This document shows, in pieces, positions 44,489-53,968 of a stretch of DNA of 64,000 nt (positions are counted from its first letter, which is position 1; each line of letters starts with the position of its first letter). Source of the stretch: Pseudomonas lundensis (lineage in GTDB: Bacteria; Pseudomonadota; Gammaproteobacteria; Pseudomonadales; Pseudomonadaceae); contig NZ_NQKI01000002.1 of NCBI RefSeq assembly GCF_002269125.1, forward strand, positions 1 to 64,000, written 5' to 3'. The notes beneath the pieces were generated by a model, which saw only the letters and a list, made by a program, of their open reading frames with translations, searched no databases and was not told the DNA's origin. Both the position numbers and the translations under genes were made by a program.

Positions 44489-46246
44489 GTGGCATTGACG
44501 ATTCTTGGCCTGTCCGGCGCCCTGAGCCATGACCCCTCAGCGGCCCTCTATATCGACGGCAAGCTGGTAGCAGCGGCCGAAGAAGAGCGCTTTGTCCGCG
44601 ACAAGCATGCAAAGCACCGCATGCCTTACGAGTCCGCAAAATTCTGCCTTGAACAAGCGGGTATCAAGCCATCCGACGTTGACGTGGTCGCGATTCCTTT
44701 CGCCCCGATCAGCTTGTTCGGTGAGGCGCGCTGGCACTATGCCAAGCGTTACTGGTACGCCCCGGACCGTGCGCTCGACGCGATCCTGATGGGCAATCGT
44801 CGCTACAAACGCTACCGCAACAAAATTGTCTGGTGCCTTGAGCAACTGGGTTTCGACCCGAAAAAAATCAAGATCGAACCGGTTGAACACCACCTGGCGC
44901 ACGCGTCCAGTGCTTACCACTGCTCCGGTTTCAAAGAGAAAACCGCGATTCTGGGCATCGACGGCAAGGGTGAATACGCCACCACCTTCTTCGGCTATGG
45001 CGAAAACGGCAAGATCACCAAGATCAAAGAATTCTACGACCCGGACTCCCTCGGCGGCCTGTATGGCGCGATCACCGAGTTCCTCGGGTTCGAGATGCTC
45101 GACGGCGAGTTCAAGGTCATGGGCATGGCGCCGTATGGCGATGCCAGCAAATATGATTTTTCGCGTCTGGCCTCGTTCGAAAACGGCGAGCTGGTGATCA
45201 ACACCGAATACGCCAACGTGATCGGCCTGCGTCGTTACAAAGAGAAAGGCAAGGGGTTCTACTTCTCGCCAAAACTGATCGAGTGGCTGGGGCCAAAGCG
45301 TGAAGGCGACATCGCCGATGAACCTTACATCCACTACGCGGCCAGCATGCAGGCGCTGTTCGAAAAACTCTCACTGCAGATGATCGACTATTACCTGGGT
45401 GACATCCTCAAGGAAAGCGGCAAGCTGGCATTCGCTGGCGGTTGTGCGCTGAACGTGAAACTGAACCAGAAGATCATTGCCCGTCCTGACGTCAAGGAGC
45501 TGTTTGTACAACCTGCCTCCGGCGACGCAGGCACGGCAGTGGGGGCGGCGGCCTATGTGTCTGAAGCCCGTGGCGTGCCGGTCGAGAAGATGGAGCACGT
45601 GTACCTTGGCCCCGCGTACAGCAACGAAGACGTGATTGCCGCGTGTGCCCGCCACCCGGGCAAACCGGCGTACCGCAAGATCAACAACACGCCTGAGAAC
45701 ATCGCCAAAATCATGGTGGATGGCAATCCGGTAGCCTGGTTCCAGGGCCGTATGGAGTTCGGTCCGCGTGCATTGGGCGGCCGTTCGATCATCGGTTGCC
45801 CGAGCAGCGAAGGCGTAGCTGACCGCATCAACGAGCAAATCAAGTTCCGTGAGCGCTGGAGGCCTTTCTGCCCGTCAATGCTCGATACCGTGGCCCCGCA
45901 GATGATCAAGGTCGATCACCCGGCACCGTTCATGACCTTCACGTTTGAAGTGGCAGAAGAGTGGAAAACCCGCGTGCCAGAAGTTGTGCACGAAGACGGC
46001 ACCTCGCGTGCGCAAGTGCTCAAGCGTGAATACAACCCGCGCTACTACGACATGATGAAAGCCCTTGAAGTACTGACCGGCAACGGCGTGTCGCTAAATA
46101 CCTCGCTGAACCGCCGTGGCGAGCCGATGGTGTGCTCGCCCACTGACGCACTGAACATGTTCTTTGGCTCTGATCTGCAGTACTTGATCATGGAAGACAT
46201 TCTGGTAGTCAAAGACGGCGCGGATGCTTATGACTCGCTCGACTGA
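44489..46246 (+). CDS. wapO: LPS core O-carbamoyltransferase
   Basis: A 585-residue NodU/HypF-type carbamoyltransferase. In P. aeruginosa its counterpart PA5005 is proposed to carbamoylate heptose II of the core, using carbamoyl phosphate and ATP. Family features: GLSGALSHDPSAALYIDGKLVAA at the start (quoted in part), EEERFVRDKH, HHLAHASSAY, GIDGKGEYATT, and the C-terminal GRMEFGPRALGGRSI with NTSLNRRGEPMV. It starts with GTG. It overlaps wapH by 23 bases, so the operon continues. Symbol follows P. aeruginosa synteny. Confidence 0.85.
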   Translation: MALTILGLSGALSHDPSAALYIDGKLVAAAEEERFVRDKHAKHRMPYESAKFCLEQAGIKPSDVDVVAIPFAPISLFGEARWHYAKRYWYAPDRALDAILMGNRRYKRYRNKIVWCLEQLGFDPKKIKIEPVEHHLAHASSAYHCSGFKEKTAILGIDGKGEYATTFFGYGENGKITKIKEFYDPDSLGGLYGAITEFLGFEMLDGEFKVMGMAPYGDASKYDFSRLASFENGELVINTEYANVIGLRRYKEKGKGFYFSPKLIEWLGPKREGDIADEPYIHYAASMQALFEKLSLQMIDYYLGDILKESGKLAFAGGCALNVKLNQKIIARPDVKELFVQPASGDAGTAVGAAAYVSEARGVPVEKMEHVYLGPAYSNEDVIAACARHPGKPAYRKINNTPENIAKIMVDGNPVAWFQGRMEFGPRALGGRSIIGCPSSEGVADRINEQIKFRERWRPFCPSMLDTVAPQMIKVDHPAPFMTFTFEVAEEWKTRVPEVVHEDGTSRAQVLKREYNPRYYDMMKALEVLTGNGVSLNTSLNRRGEPMVCSPTDALNMFFGSDLQYLIMEDILVVKDGADAYDSLD

Positions 46247-47360
46247 GCGTCATGTGTTGCAGTTCTGCCACGGCTATGACGGGCCGTTTCTGGACTGTGC
46301 CCGTCAATACGCCAGCCTGTTCGCGGGCACCGGGTATAAGGTCACCACGGTCTTTCTGACCGGGGCGGCCGATCCCGAAGTGGCGGCGGGCTGCGAGTCG
46401 GACGAAGTGCTGTTCATGGAATTCAGCTCCAGCGCCATTCGTGGTCTGAAGCTGGGGGCCATTCGCGCGTTGCGCAAAATCGCCGCCTCGCGCTCGTTCA
46501 GTTTTTGCATCGCCCACCGCTTCAAGCCGATTTATATCGCTTTGTTGGCCACCGACTTGCCGGTGATCGGCGTGCATCACGCCTTTGGTGACTACCAGCG
46601 CCGCAGTCGCAAGCTGTTTGCGCACCTGTTCCGTAAGCGTCTGAGCCTGCTGGGCGTCTCGGATGCTGTGCGCGATGACATGCGCAAGTGCCTGCCCAAG
46701 TGGCCGACCGGGCGTATTCGTACGCTCTACAACCGTCTCGACATCCAGGCAGTTCAAGCCAGCCAGTTGCCACGTGCCGAAGCCCGTGCCGACCTGGGTT
46801 TGCCTGCTCAAGCCTTCATCGTGGGCAACGTCGGCCGTCTGCATCCGGACAAGGACCAGGCCACCCTGATTCAGGGTTTTGCCAAGGCATTGCCGCAACT
46901 GCCTGCTGGCAGTCAGTTGGTGATTATGGGCAAGGGCCGTCTGGAGCATGACCTCAAGGCGCAGGCCAACGAACTCGGGATCGCCGCTCAGGTGAATTTT
47001 CTCGGGCAAGTCCCCGACGCGCGACGCTTTTTCCGCGCATTCGACGTGTTTGCTCTGAGTTCGGACCACGAGCCCTTTGGCATGGTGCTGCTTGAGGCCA
47101 TGGCGGCAGGTGTTCCCCTGCTGGCCACGGCGTGTGGCGGTGCCAAGGAAGTGGTCGAAGGCGTGGGGATTTTATTCCCGTTGGGCGATGCTGACCATTT
47201 GGCTCAAGGTTTACAGCATTTGGCGCAACTCGATGACGCTCAGCGTCAAGCATGTGCTGAACTGATGCTGGCGCGCCTGCACGAGCGTTTTTCCGATCAG
47301 GCTGTACGCGACACGTTCTGGCAGTTGCCGCAAGTCACCGACCTGACTGCGGAGTCCTGA
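46224..47360 (+). CDS. wapH: LPS core glycosyltransferase (wapH-type)
   Basis: A 378-residue GT4 family glycosyltransferase. GNVGRLHPDKDQATLIQGF begins the donor domain, and EPFGMVLLEAMAAGVPLLAT is the E-x7-E motif. In P. aeruginosa WapH (PA5004) adds a core glucose; the sugar here is not determined. ATG 46224 and ATG 46230 are both possible starts, both overlapping the carbamoyltransferase end. The stop overlaps the next ATG (TGATG). Confidence 0.82.
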   Translation: MLMTRSTERHVLQFCHGYDGPFLDCARQYASLFAGTGYKVTTVFLTGAADPEVAAGCESDEVLFMEFSSSAIRGLKLGAIRALRKIAASRSFSFCIAHRFKPIYIALLATDLPVIGVHHAFGDYQRRSRKLFAHLFRKRLSLLGVSDAVRDDMRKCLPKWPTGRIRTLYNRLDIQAVQASQLPRAEARADLGLPAQAFIVGNVGRLHPDKDQATLIQGFAKALPQLPAGSQLVIMGKGRLEHDLKAQANELGIAAQVNFLGQVPDARRFFRAFDVFALSSDHEPFGMVLLEAMAAGVPLLATACGGAKEVVEGVGILFPLGDADHLAQGLQHLAQLDDAQRQACAELMLARLHERFSDQAVRDTFWQLPQVTDLTAES

Positions 47361-48256
47361 TGCTTAATCGATTTCAGGGCTGGCGCGAGCGCGGCTGGCG
47401 CGCAGTTGACGCTCACACCTATGCCGCTGCCTGGCAGCGTTTTGGTGGCAGCGTCGCGACCCACCCGCAGGTGGTAGAACGTCTGGCAGACCTGGCCGGC
47501 ATCCCGGTGCGTTACTTGGCCTGGGAGCACAACGGCGAGTTGAAAGCTGCAATCCCCACTTGGGGGCGCGATCTGGCGTTATCCAAAGATGTGCTCAAGC
47601 GTCACGGCAAAAAAGGGCTGTTCGATCTGGGCAATGCCGAGTTGATCCTGCCTGCTGCCGAAGACGCGCAAGCGCCGTTGCGCCATCGTGGGCGTTACTT
47701 GTCGCAACTTAATGAGGGGCGTTTCAGCACCTTGCAGCCGCAAGCCGAACAATTGGCCATGGCGCGTACCCCGGAAGAACTCTCGAAAAAATTCCGCTAC
47801 AACCAGCGCCGCGAACTGCGTTTGCTGGAGGAGGCGGGCGGCGTGATACGTCCGGTTTCGACGTTTTCCAGCGTCGAACTGGCGGCAATTTATTGCGATT
47901 TGTTTCTGCGCCGTTGGGGGTTTGTCGCCACGGGGGCCGAGCGCATGGCTGAAGTGATTGAGTTGCTGCGTGAGTTTTTGATCGGCTCGGTGATCTTCCT
48001 CGACGATGCCCCGATTGCAATCCAGCTGGTGTATCGGGTTGAATCGCCGCAATGGATCAGCGTCGAATACGTCAATGGCGGCGTCGACCCCGAAACCCGC
48101 GCGTTCAGTCCCGGCAGTGTGCTGAGTTTTCTCAATACGCAGTCGGCCTGGGAACAGGCCCGTAGCGTCGAAAAGCCTCTGCGATTCTCGTTCGGCCGCG
48201 CCGACCGCGAATACAAAGAGCGCTGGTGCAATCCGGTGCCTGTCTTCAAGGTGTGA
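47360..48256 (+). CDS. Mig-14-like protein
   Basis: A 298-residue Mig-14 family protein, homologous to PA5003. In Salmonella and P. aeruginosa Mig-14 contributes to resistance to antimicrobial peptides and is linked to the inner membrane. The sequence has a FemAB/GNAT-like acyltransferase pattern: LSKKFRYNQRRELRLLEEAGG, LFLRRWGF, and PLRFSFGRADREYKERW near the end. No signal peptide. Overlaps wapH by one base. The enzymatic reaction is not established. Confidence 0.82.
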   Translation: MLNRFQGWRERGWRAVDAHTYAAAWQRFGGSVATHPQVVERLADLAGIPVRYLAWEHNGELKAAIPTWGRDLALSKDVLKRHGKKGLFDLGNAELILPAAEDAQAPLRHRGRYLSQLNEGRFSTLQPQAEQLAMARTPEELSKKFRYNQRRELRLLEEAGGVIRPVSTFSSVELAAIYCDLFLRRWGFVATGAERMAEVIELLREFLIGSVIFLDDAPIAIQLVYRVESPQWISVEYVNGGVDPETRAFSPGSVLSFLNTQSAWEQARSVEKPLRFSFGRADREYKERWCNPVPVFKV

Positions 48257-48308
48257 TTGAGGCAGGCGCGCTTCGCGATGCAACGTACACGGTGTTTAGA
48301 CCGGGTTG

Positions 48309-48340
48309 ATGCCATCGCGGGGTGAGCGCGCTCCTACAGG
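48309..48340. repeat. REP element
   Basis: GCCATCGCGGGGTGAGCGCG followed by CTCCTACAGG is the common Pseudomonas REP unit (palindromic, ending in CTACAGG). It lies in the gap between the mig-14-like gene and dnpA, which argues against translation starting at 48306. Confidence 0.85.
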
Positions 48341-48368
48341 CAAACCGCTAGCAAACAAGAGCCCAGTG

Positions 48369-49763
48369 ATGACTCGCAAACAACACCTCTTAAAGCGCCA
48401 TCGACGCAACAAGCGCATCAGTTTGCTGGTCGGTCTGGTGATATTGATTGCCAGCGGTGTGCTGGTGGTCTGGTGGCTGCCGCTTGCGCTGGCTGTATTG
48501 GCCTGGGTTGCCCACGAAGCGTGGTTTGCCGACCACTTGTTTTACTCCCCCAAAGACGACTATCAATACCGTTTTGCAGCCGACAGTGAGTGCCCGGCGG
48601 TTCGCCTTGAAGGCAGTCACTTGCGCCTGGACGCCCCCATTGACCTTTGCGGCAACGAAACCTTGATCCTCGCGCTTAAGGTCAAAAGTGGTTGGTTGGG
48701 GCGTTTTATTGACCCGTTTGTAATGTTTTCCGACGACCGACAAACCTTCGAGCGGGGCGTTAATGGCCTGCGCTACGTGAATCTCACTGGCAATGCCGAC
48801 GCATTGATCGTAGGTCAATTGAGTATTCGTGGTCGTTATTGCCGGATCATGGGCCAGCCTCAACTGTGGGTCATGCGCCAGCCTGACTACCGTGAGCAGC
48901 GGGTCATGGTGATTGCACCTCACGCCGACGATGCCGAGCTGGCAGCTTTTGGTTTGTACAGCCAGGCCAAAGAAGCATGGATCGTGACCCTGACGGCAGG
49001 TGAAATCGAGGCCGAGCACTATCAACAGATGGGCCTTGGGCGCGCCGAAGCGGCTCGGCTCAAGGGCCGTTTGCGGGCCTGGGACAGTTTGGCAGTGCCA
49101 CGCTGGGCCGGGGTGCCAGAAGCGCATTGCGCGCAGCTCGGCTATTTCTGCCTGCAACTGCCTGCCATGCAGGCGGCTCCTGACCAGCCGGTGCCTTCAC
49201 GCGAGGCCGACCTGACCGATACTCGCCTGTTTCGCCAGTTGAATACCTTCCCACTGCCGGGCGATCTGGACGGTGCGCCGACCTGGAACAACTTGCTGGC
49301 GGACCTGCGCGCGTTAATTCTGCGGGCCCGCCCTGAAGTGCTGGTGTTGCCGCATCCCGCCATCGACCCGCACCCCGACCATATTTGCTCCCATGCAGCC
49401 GTGATCGAGGCGCTTGACGGGCTTGAGTGGCAGCCGCAAACGGTATTGGGTTATGCCAATCACTTGCATGACAATGACCGCTGGCCAATGGGTAACAGTG
49501 GTGATGGCATCGCGCTGCCGCCGGTGTTCGACACCACACTGACGTTGCGGCCCCACTGCCTGTTGCTGAGTTCAGCACAGCAGCGTGACAAGGCGATGGC
49601 CTTGGGCATGATGCATGACCTGCAACCTCGTGCTGCGCTCAAGCGCCGCGTTCGTCGGTCGATACAGAAGCTCTTGGCTGGCCGAAAGCCATCACCTTGG
49701 GGTGAAAACGAGTTTTTCCGAAAAGCGGTTCGCCGCCATGAGCTGTTTTGGCGGCTCAACTAA
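48369..49763 (+). CDS. dnpA: PIG-L family de-N-acetylase DnpA
   Basis: A 464-residue LmbE/PIG-L-type deacetylase. In P. aeruginosa dnpA (PA5002) affects fluoroquinolone persistence and is thought to act on LPS-related sugars. The start MTRKQHLLKRHRRNKR at 48369 is preferred because upstream sequence in frame is a REP element. One or two membrane spans follow (ISLLVGLVILIASGVLVVWW). The zinc motif is APHADDAELAAFGLY (AHxDD type, ~residue 187) and PHPAIDPHPDHICSH comes later. The soluble domain should be anchored at the inner membrane. Confidence 0.88.
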   Translation: MTRKQHLLKRHRRNKRISLLVGLVILIASGVLVVWWLPLALAVLAWVAHEAWFADHLFYSPKDDYQYRFAADSECPAVRLEGSHLRLDAPIDLCGNETLILALKVKSGWLGRFIDPFVMFSDDRQTFERGVNGLRYVNLTGNADALIVGQLSIRGRYCRIMGQPQLWVMRQPDYREQRVMVIAPHADDAELAAFGLYSQAKEAWIVTLTAGEIEAEHYQQMGLGRAEAARLKGRLRAWDSLAVPRWAGVPEAHCAQLGYFCLQLPAMQAAPDQPVPSREADLTDTRLFRQLNTFPLPGDLDGAPTWNNLLADLRALILRARPEVLVLPHPAIDPHPDHICSHAAVIEALDGLEWQPQTVLGYANHLHDNDRWPMGNSGDGIALPPVFDTTLTLRPHCLLLSSAQQRDKAMALGMMHDLQPRAALKRRVRRSIQKLLAGRKPSPWGENEFFRKAVRRHELFWRLN

Positions 49764-49827
49764 TAAGAAACACCGTAAACAGGGGCATAGCGTTGTCCTC
49801 TATCTCGACCTTTACATTGAGTTCCCC

Positions 49828-50712
49828 GTGATAAAACCATCGCCGCGTATTGTGTTTGTCATTCCATACTTCGGCCAGTGGCCGTTCTGGATGCCCTTTT
49901 TTCTGGAAAGTTGCCGGCGCAACCCTGACATTGACTGGCTGCTGTTCAGCGATTGTGGTGTGCCTGACAACCTGCCGCCTAACGTAAACATCCAGAGCAT
50001 CAGTTTTGGCGATTATTGCCGTACCGTGTCAGCGCGTCTGAATATCAACTTCGCGCCCAAAGCCGCTTACAAGTTATGCGACATCAAACCCGCGCTGGGT
50101 TACATCCATGAGGACAGCCTGCAGGGTTACGATTTTTGGGCGTTTGGCGACATTGATCTGGTGTACGGCAACTTGCGCAGTTATTTCACGGCTGAGCGTC
50201 TGTCGCGCTATGACCTGTTTTCGACCCATGAACGCCGCGTGGCGGGTCATCTGTGCCTGATGCGCAATACCCGTTGCAAGCGCGAGTTGTTCATGAAAAT
50301 CGAAAACTGGCAGCAGCGTTTTACCGATGATCAACATCATGCACTGGATGAAGGCGCATTCAGCCGCATCTTCTTGTGGCGCAAGAATTTTCCGAAGCCT
50401 TTGTTTGATCTTGTAGGCAAGTTCAACCCATTGCGCCGTACCAGCGACTTCACCGAGGCGTTCAGTACGCCGGGTGGCTGCATCAAATGGCATGACGGCA
50501 CAGAAAATTTCCCGGGCCAATGGTTCTGGAAGAACGGTCAATTAACGAATGATCGTGACGGCGACCACACCTTTCCGTACTTTCACTTCGTCTGCTGGAA
50601 GCGCAATGAATGGGCGGCCTTGCCCATACCTGATCCCGTCACTGTCCAGCGATTGGCCGCTGAGCCATCCTGGATTATTGATGCCACCGGATTTCACCGG
50701 GGAGAGCTATGA
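49828..50712 (+). CDS. DUF6625 family protein, probable LPS-associated glycosyltransferase-like
   Basis: A 294-residue protein matching the DUF6625 family found in polysaccharide clusters. It begins with RIVFVIPYFGQWPFWMPFFLES, then WLLFSDCG, YKLCDIKPALGYIHED and the D-x-D-like DFWAFGDIDLVYG segment, which resembles a GT-A donor site. The GTG at 49828 is chosen as start; the open frame extends back to 49615 into dnpA. A start codon further upstream cannot be excluded. It overlaps ssg by 4 bases. P. aeruginosa does not have this gene between dnpA and ssg, so it may be a species-specific core enzyme. Confidence 0.72.
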   Translation: MIKPSPRIVFVIPYFGQWPFWMPFFLESCRRNPDIDWLLFSDCGVPDNLPPNVNIQSISFGDYCRTVSARLNINFAPKAAYKLCDIKPALGYIHEDSLQGYDFWAFGDIDLVYGNLRSYFTAERLSRYDLFSTHERRVAGHLCLMRNTRCKRELFMKIENWQQRFTDDQHHALDEGAFSRIFLWRKNFPKPLFDLVGKFNPLRRTSDFTEAFSTPGGCIKWHDGTENFPGQWFWKNGQLTNDRDGDHTFPYFHFVCWKRNEWAALPIPDPVTVQRLAAEPSWIIDATGFHRGEL

Positions 50713-51860
50713 AACGTTCCAAGGTTCTGCAGTTGCAGCCTGATTACAACGTCAAATCCCACGACTTTGCCGACCTCGCCGAGCAGATCGTGCGTGCCCT
50801 GCCCAGTGAGCGTTATGAGATTACCGCTGCTTTTTTGCGCGGACGTCCCGGTCCGGGCGAGCCGGTGAGCAAAGCGGATCACTCCGTGTACTTCGAATTC
50901 AGCGACAAGGCGCTCAAAGGCATGCGCATTCGCGCGATGTGGGCGCTGTATAAGTTCTGCCGCAAAGAGCAATTCGACGTCGTGATCTGCAACCGTTTCA
51001 AGCCAGTCAACATGATGTTGCAGCTCAATCGCTGGTTGAAAATCCCATTGTGCGTGGGGATTTCTCACGGTTTCGGTGAATACGATCGCGTCTATCGCCG
51101 CAGCCAGGCCAAGCGCCTGATCGATAAGGCATGGCGTTTTGTTGGTGTATCGCCTGCGGTCAAGCAATACCTGCTGGACTGCAAGTGCGGCTTTACTGAC
51201 CAAAATACCTACGCGATTACCAATGCCATCGACATTGAGCAGGCCGAAGCCTTGCAATTGCCACGTGTTCAGGCCCGCGAAAAACTTGGGCTGGATCAAA
51301 ATGCCCGCATGGTGGGGGCTTTAGGGCGACTGGTGCCTATCAAGGGGCATCGCTTCCTGTTACAGGCTTTTGCCGCGTTGAAAGACAAATACCCGAATGC
51401 GCAATTGGCGATCATTGGCGCCGGGCGAGAAGAGTCGCGCTTGCGTGAGCAAATTCAGCAGTTGGGCCTCAATGGTCGAGCGCATCTGCTGGGTTTTCAG
51501 GAAAACGCCTTGCAGTACGTGCGCGCTTTCGACATCTGGACCATGCCTTCACTGGCTGAAGGCCTGGGGCTGGCGTTGCTGGAGGGCATGAGCGGCCACT
51601 TGCCAGTGATTGCTACCGATGTGCCAGCAATGTTGCCGCTGATTCAGGGTGCTGGCGGGCTGGCCGTCAAACCCAGTGATGTCGCCACCCTGACCGCAGC
51701 GCTCGATCAATACCTATCGCTGCCGGACGAAGCCCTGCGCGCCAAGGGCGAACAGGCTTACCGTTATTTGCAGGAGCACCATGACATCGAGGTGTTCCGC
51801 CAAGCGTATTTGGATTTGATCGACTCAGGCTTGAGTCAAGCTCGCAAGGAACGCTCATGA
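50709..51860 (+). CDS. ssg: Cell-surface polysaccharide glycosyltransferase Ssg
   Basis: A 383-residue GT4 glycosyltransferase, homologous to PA5001 Ssg, which affects O-antigen, exopolysaccharide, motility and phage sensitivity in Pseudomonas. N terminus MKRSKVLQLQPDYNVKSHDF is characteristic. Donor domain: GALGRLVPIKGHRFLLQAF and PSLAEGLGLALLEGMSGHLPVIA (E-x7-E). Overlaps the previous gene (ATGA) and the next (ATGA). Confidence 0.86.
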   Translation: MKRSKVLQLQPDYNVKSHDFADLAEQIVRALPSERYEITAAFLRGRPGPGEPVSKADHSVYFEFSDKALKGMRIRAMWALYKFCRKEQFDVVICNRFKPVNMMLQLNRWLKIPLCVGISHGFGEYDRVYRRSQAKRLIDKAWRFVGVSPAVKQYLLDCKCGFTDQNTYAITNAIDIEQAEALQLPRVQAREKLGLDQNARMVGALGRLVPIKGHRFLLQAFAALKDKYPNAQLAIIGAGREESRLREQIQQLGLNGRAHLLGFQENALQYVRAFDIWTMPSLAEGLGLALLEGMSGHLPVIATDVPAMLPLIQGAGGLAVKPSDVATLTAALDQYLSLPDEALRAKGEQAYRYLQEHHDIEVFRQAYLDLIDSGLSQARKERS

Positions 51861-52741
51861 CATACGCTCAACCCTTGGTGACGGTGATCATCGCCTCATA
51901 CAACCACGGCCCTTATATCGAACAGAGCATTCAAAGCGTTCTGGATCAGACGTATTCGAACATCGAATTGCTGGTGGTCGATGACGGCTCTACCGACGAT
52001 AGCGTGGAACGTATACAGCGTTTGCAGGCGGCCCATGGTTTTGATTTTCGCGTGCAACAGAACCAGGGCCTGACCAACACCCTTAATGGCGCCATTGCGC
52101 GAGCCAAGGGTTCATTGATCGTACCGTTCGGCTCCGACGACATCATGAAGCCGGACCGCATTGCGGTTCAGGTTGAGTACATGGACGGCAAGCCCGAGGT
52201 GGGCATTTGCGCGGGTAACATCGAACTAATCGATGCCCAGGGCAATTTGTATCCCGAGAAGCGCCAGCGTCGTGATGTGCCGTTTCGACGGCTGGACTTT
52301 GACGACATGTTCCTGGAACGCAAGCCATACCCGCCTGCCACCACCCTGATGATACGCCGCGAAGCGCTGGACAAAGTGGGGGGCTTCGACTCGAGCATCC
52401 GTCTGGAAGATTTGTACATCGAGCTGAAAATCACACACGCCGGGTACTTCATCGACGGCCTGAACGTGGTGATGGCGCAATACCGCAAACACGCGACCAA
52501 CTCGTACAAAAACCACCGTTTCATGATCGATAGCATTCTGCGCATCTACGCCTTGTTCAGCGATCACCCGCTCTACGACGAAGTGCGGTACAAGTTTCTC
52601 AACTCCATGTTCCTGAAAACAGCTAACCGTGACCGGGCGCTGGCCCGCGAGCTGCTCAAGCAGATCCCGTTCAAACACTGGACCGGCAAAACCTGGCGCG
52701 GCCTGGGTCGTTTGTATTTTTCGCCGTTGGAAAAAAGCTGA
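51857..52741 (+). CDS. wapR: GT2 core glycosyltransferase (wapR-type)
   Basis: A 294-residue GT-A fold family 2 transferase. It has VTVIIASYNHGPYIEQSIQS, LLVVDDGSTDDS, the D-x-D-type GSDDIMKPDR and ESLRLEDLYIE-like ED motif. In P. aeruginosa WapR (PA5000) adds the rhamnose that accepts O-antigen. The position before waaL fits that job, but rhamnosyl specificity is inferred from synteny only. It is the last plus-strand gene before two minus-strand genes. Confidence 0.75.
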   Translation: MTYAQPLVTVIIASYNHGPYIEQSIQSVLDQTYSNIELLVVDDGSTDDSVERIQRLQAAHGFDFRVQQNQGLTNTLNGAIARAKGSLIVPFGSDDIMKPDRIAVQVEYMDGKPEVGICAGNIELIDAQGNLYPEKRQRRDVPFRRLDFDDMFLERKPYPPATTLMIRREALDKVGGFDSSIRLEDLYIELKITHAGYFIDGLNVVMAQYRKHATNSYKNHRFMIDSILRIYALFSDHPLYDEVRYKFLNSMFLKTANRDRALARELLKQIPFKHWTGKTWRGLGRLYFSPLEKS

Positions 52742-52744
52742 GGC

Positions 52745-53968
52745 TCAGGCTTCATCCTTCAAAGGTGCGGCAGCTTTGAATGCAAGACGCTTGCGCAACC
52801 AGTGTGTGACGTTCTTGCCTGCTTGCATGCCTGGCTTCTCGATGAATGAGAACGTCAGGCTGCTGATAATTATCAGCAACACGCTACCCACTGCACCCAG
52901 TGCAAGAAAGGTCAGCGGTTGTTTGGTATCCCACAGCATCACCAGCGGCATGCGGTTCATCAAAAGCCAGATGATCAACCCATGCAACAGGTAAGTGCTG
53001 TAGCTGATTTCTCCCATCCAGCGAATGCTGCGCAGCTTCAAGGCACCGAACAGGGTATTGCCCGATGCGACGATGCAAAAGAAGCCTGTTAACAGCAGCA
53101 GTGGTGCAACTGCAAAGCTTTTGCGGAACATGAACAGCAGCACGACGATCAACAGCAGGGCAATACAGGTAGCGGTGCGGGATTGGCCCCATGCAACCCA
53201 TTTGGGCTGACGCACCCAGTACGCCGCTGCAATGCCGCCAAGGAAACTCATCAGGATGTGTTTTTTTAGCGAGTGCTCCCAGCCGACAATCTGATAAAGC
53301 GCATAAATGCCCAGCAGGCAGAGCACAGTGTGTTTCCAGCTTTTGCGGTAGAGGAACACCATCCCGAACAGTGGCAATGCCATGTAGAAAAACATTTCAT
53401 AGCTGAGCGTCCAAGTGACATTGGAAATCAGCATGCCAGTTTGGGGGTACTGATTGATGTCGGGCCGATCGAATACAAGCCAAGCCAGAATCTGCTTGGC
53501 CACCACCAGTGGTTCATCCTTGAAGCTCCAGCCTTGCAGGTAAAACACGCAAAGAATAACGACCAGCAACAGCGGCAAATAGAGCGGATAAAGACGAAAT
53601 ACGCGCGACACGGCAAAGGCTAGCCAGTCATGTTCACGGCCATGCTTGATCAGTCGGCTCCAGAACAGGAACCCGGTGATCATGAAAAACAGCGCAACAC
53701 TGGCCAGCCCGATTTGTGCGTAAAAGTAGTTTTCCGGCACGTTAAACACACCGGTATGCAGGTATATCCAGGTAATGGCGCTGTGATGGATAAATACCCC
53801 GAACGCCAAATACCCGCGCAATCCGTCCACACTTGAAAAACGGTTTTCTCCGGTATGTTCAAGGCTCTGCCGAATTCGCGGGAAATAACGGAGCAACAAC
53901 GCTGAAGTCGTAATAGCCAGCGCGTAAGCAATCACCGCCCATAACGGGTTGTTGCTCCCCAGGCTCAA
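52745..53968 (-). CDS. Acyltransferase family 3 (OafA/YrhL type) membrane protein
   Basis: A 407-residue integral membrane acyltransferase, about ten membrane segments, which would acylate a cell-surface sugar such as core or O-antigen. Family features: SVDGLRGYLAFGVFIHHSAI (R/G-x4-H motif), FFMITGFLFWSRL, SRVFRLYPLYL and ISYSTYLLHGLI. It starts with TTG at 53968, inside the waaL-kinase stop (TTGA), so it depends on translational coupling. Target and acyl group are unknown. The two minus-strand genes converge with wapR. Confidence 0.83.
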   Translation of the reverse strand: MSLGSNNPLWAVIAYALAITTSALLLRYFPRIRQSLEHTGENRFSSVDGLRGYLAFGVFIHHSAITWIYLHTGVFNVPENYFYAQIGLASVALFFMITGFLFWSRLIKHGREHDWLAFAVSRVFRLYPLYLPLLLVVILCVFYLQGWSFKDEPLVVAKQILAWLVFDRPDINQYPQTGMLISNVTWTLSYEMFFYMALPLFGMVFLYRKSWKHTVLCLLGIYALYQIVGWEHSLKKHILMSFLGGIAAAYWVRQPKWVAWGQSRTATCIALLLIVVLLFMFRKSFAVAPLLLLTGFFCIVASGNTLFGALKLRSIRWMGEISYSTYLLHGLIIWLLMNRMPLVMLWDTKQPLTFLALGAVGSVLLIIISSLTFSFIEKPGMQAGKNVTHWLRKRLAFKAAAPLKDEA

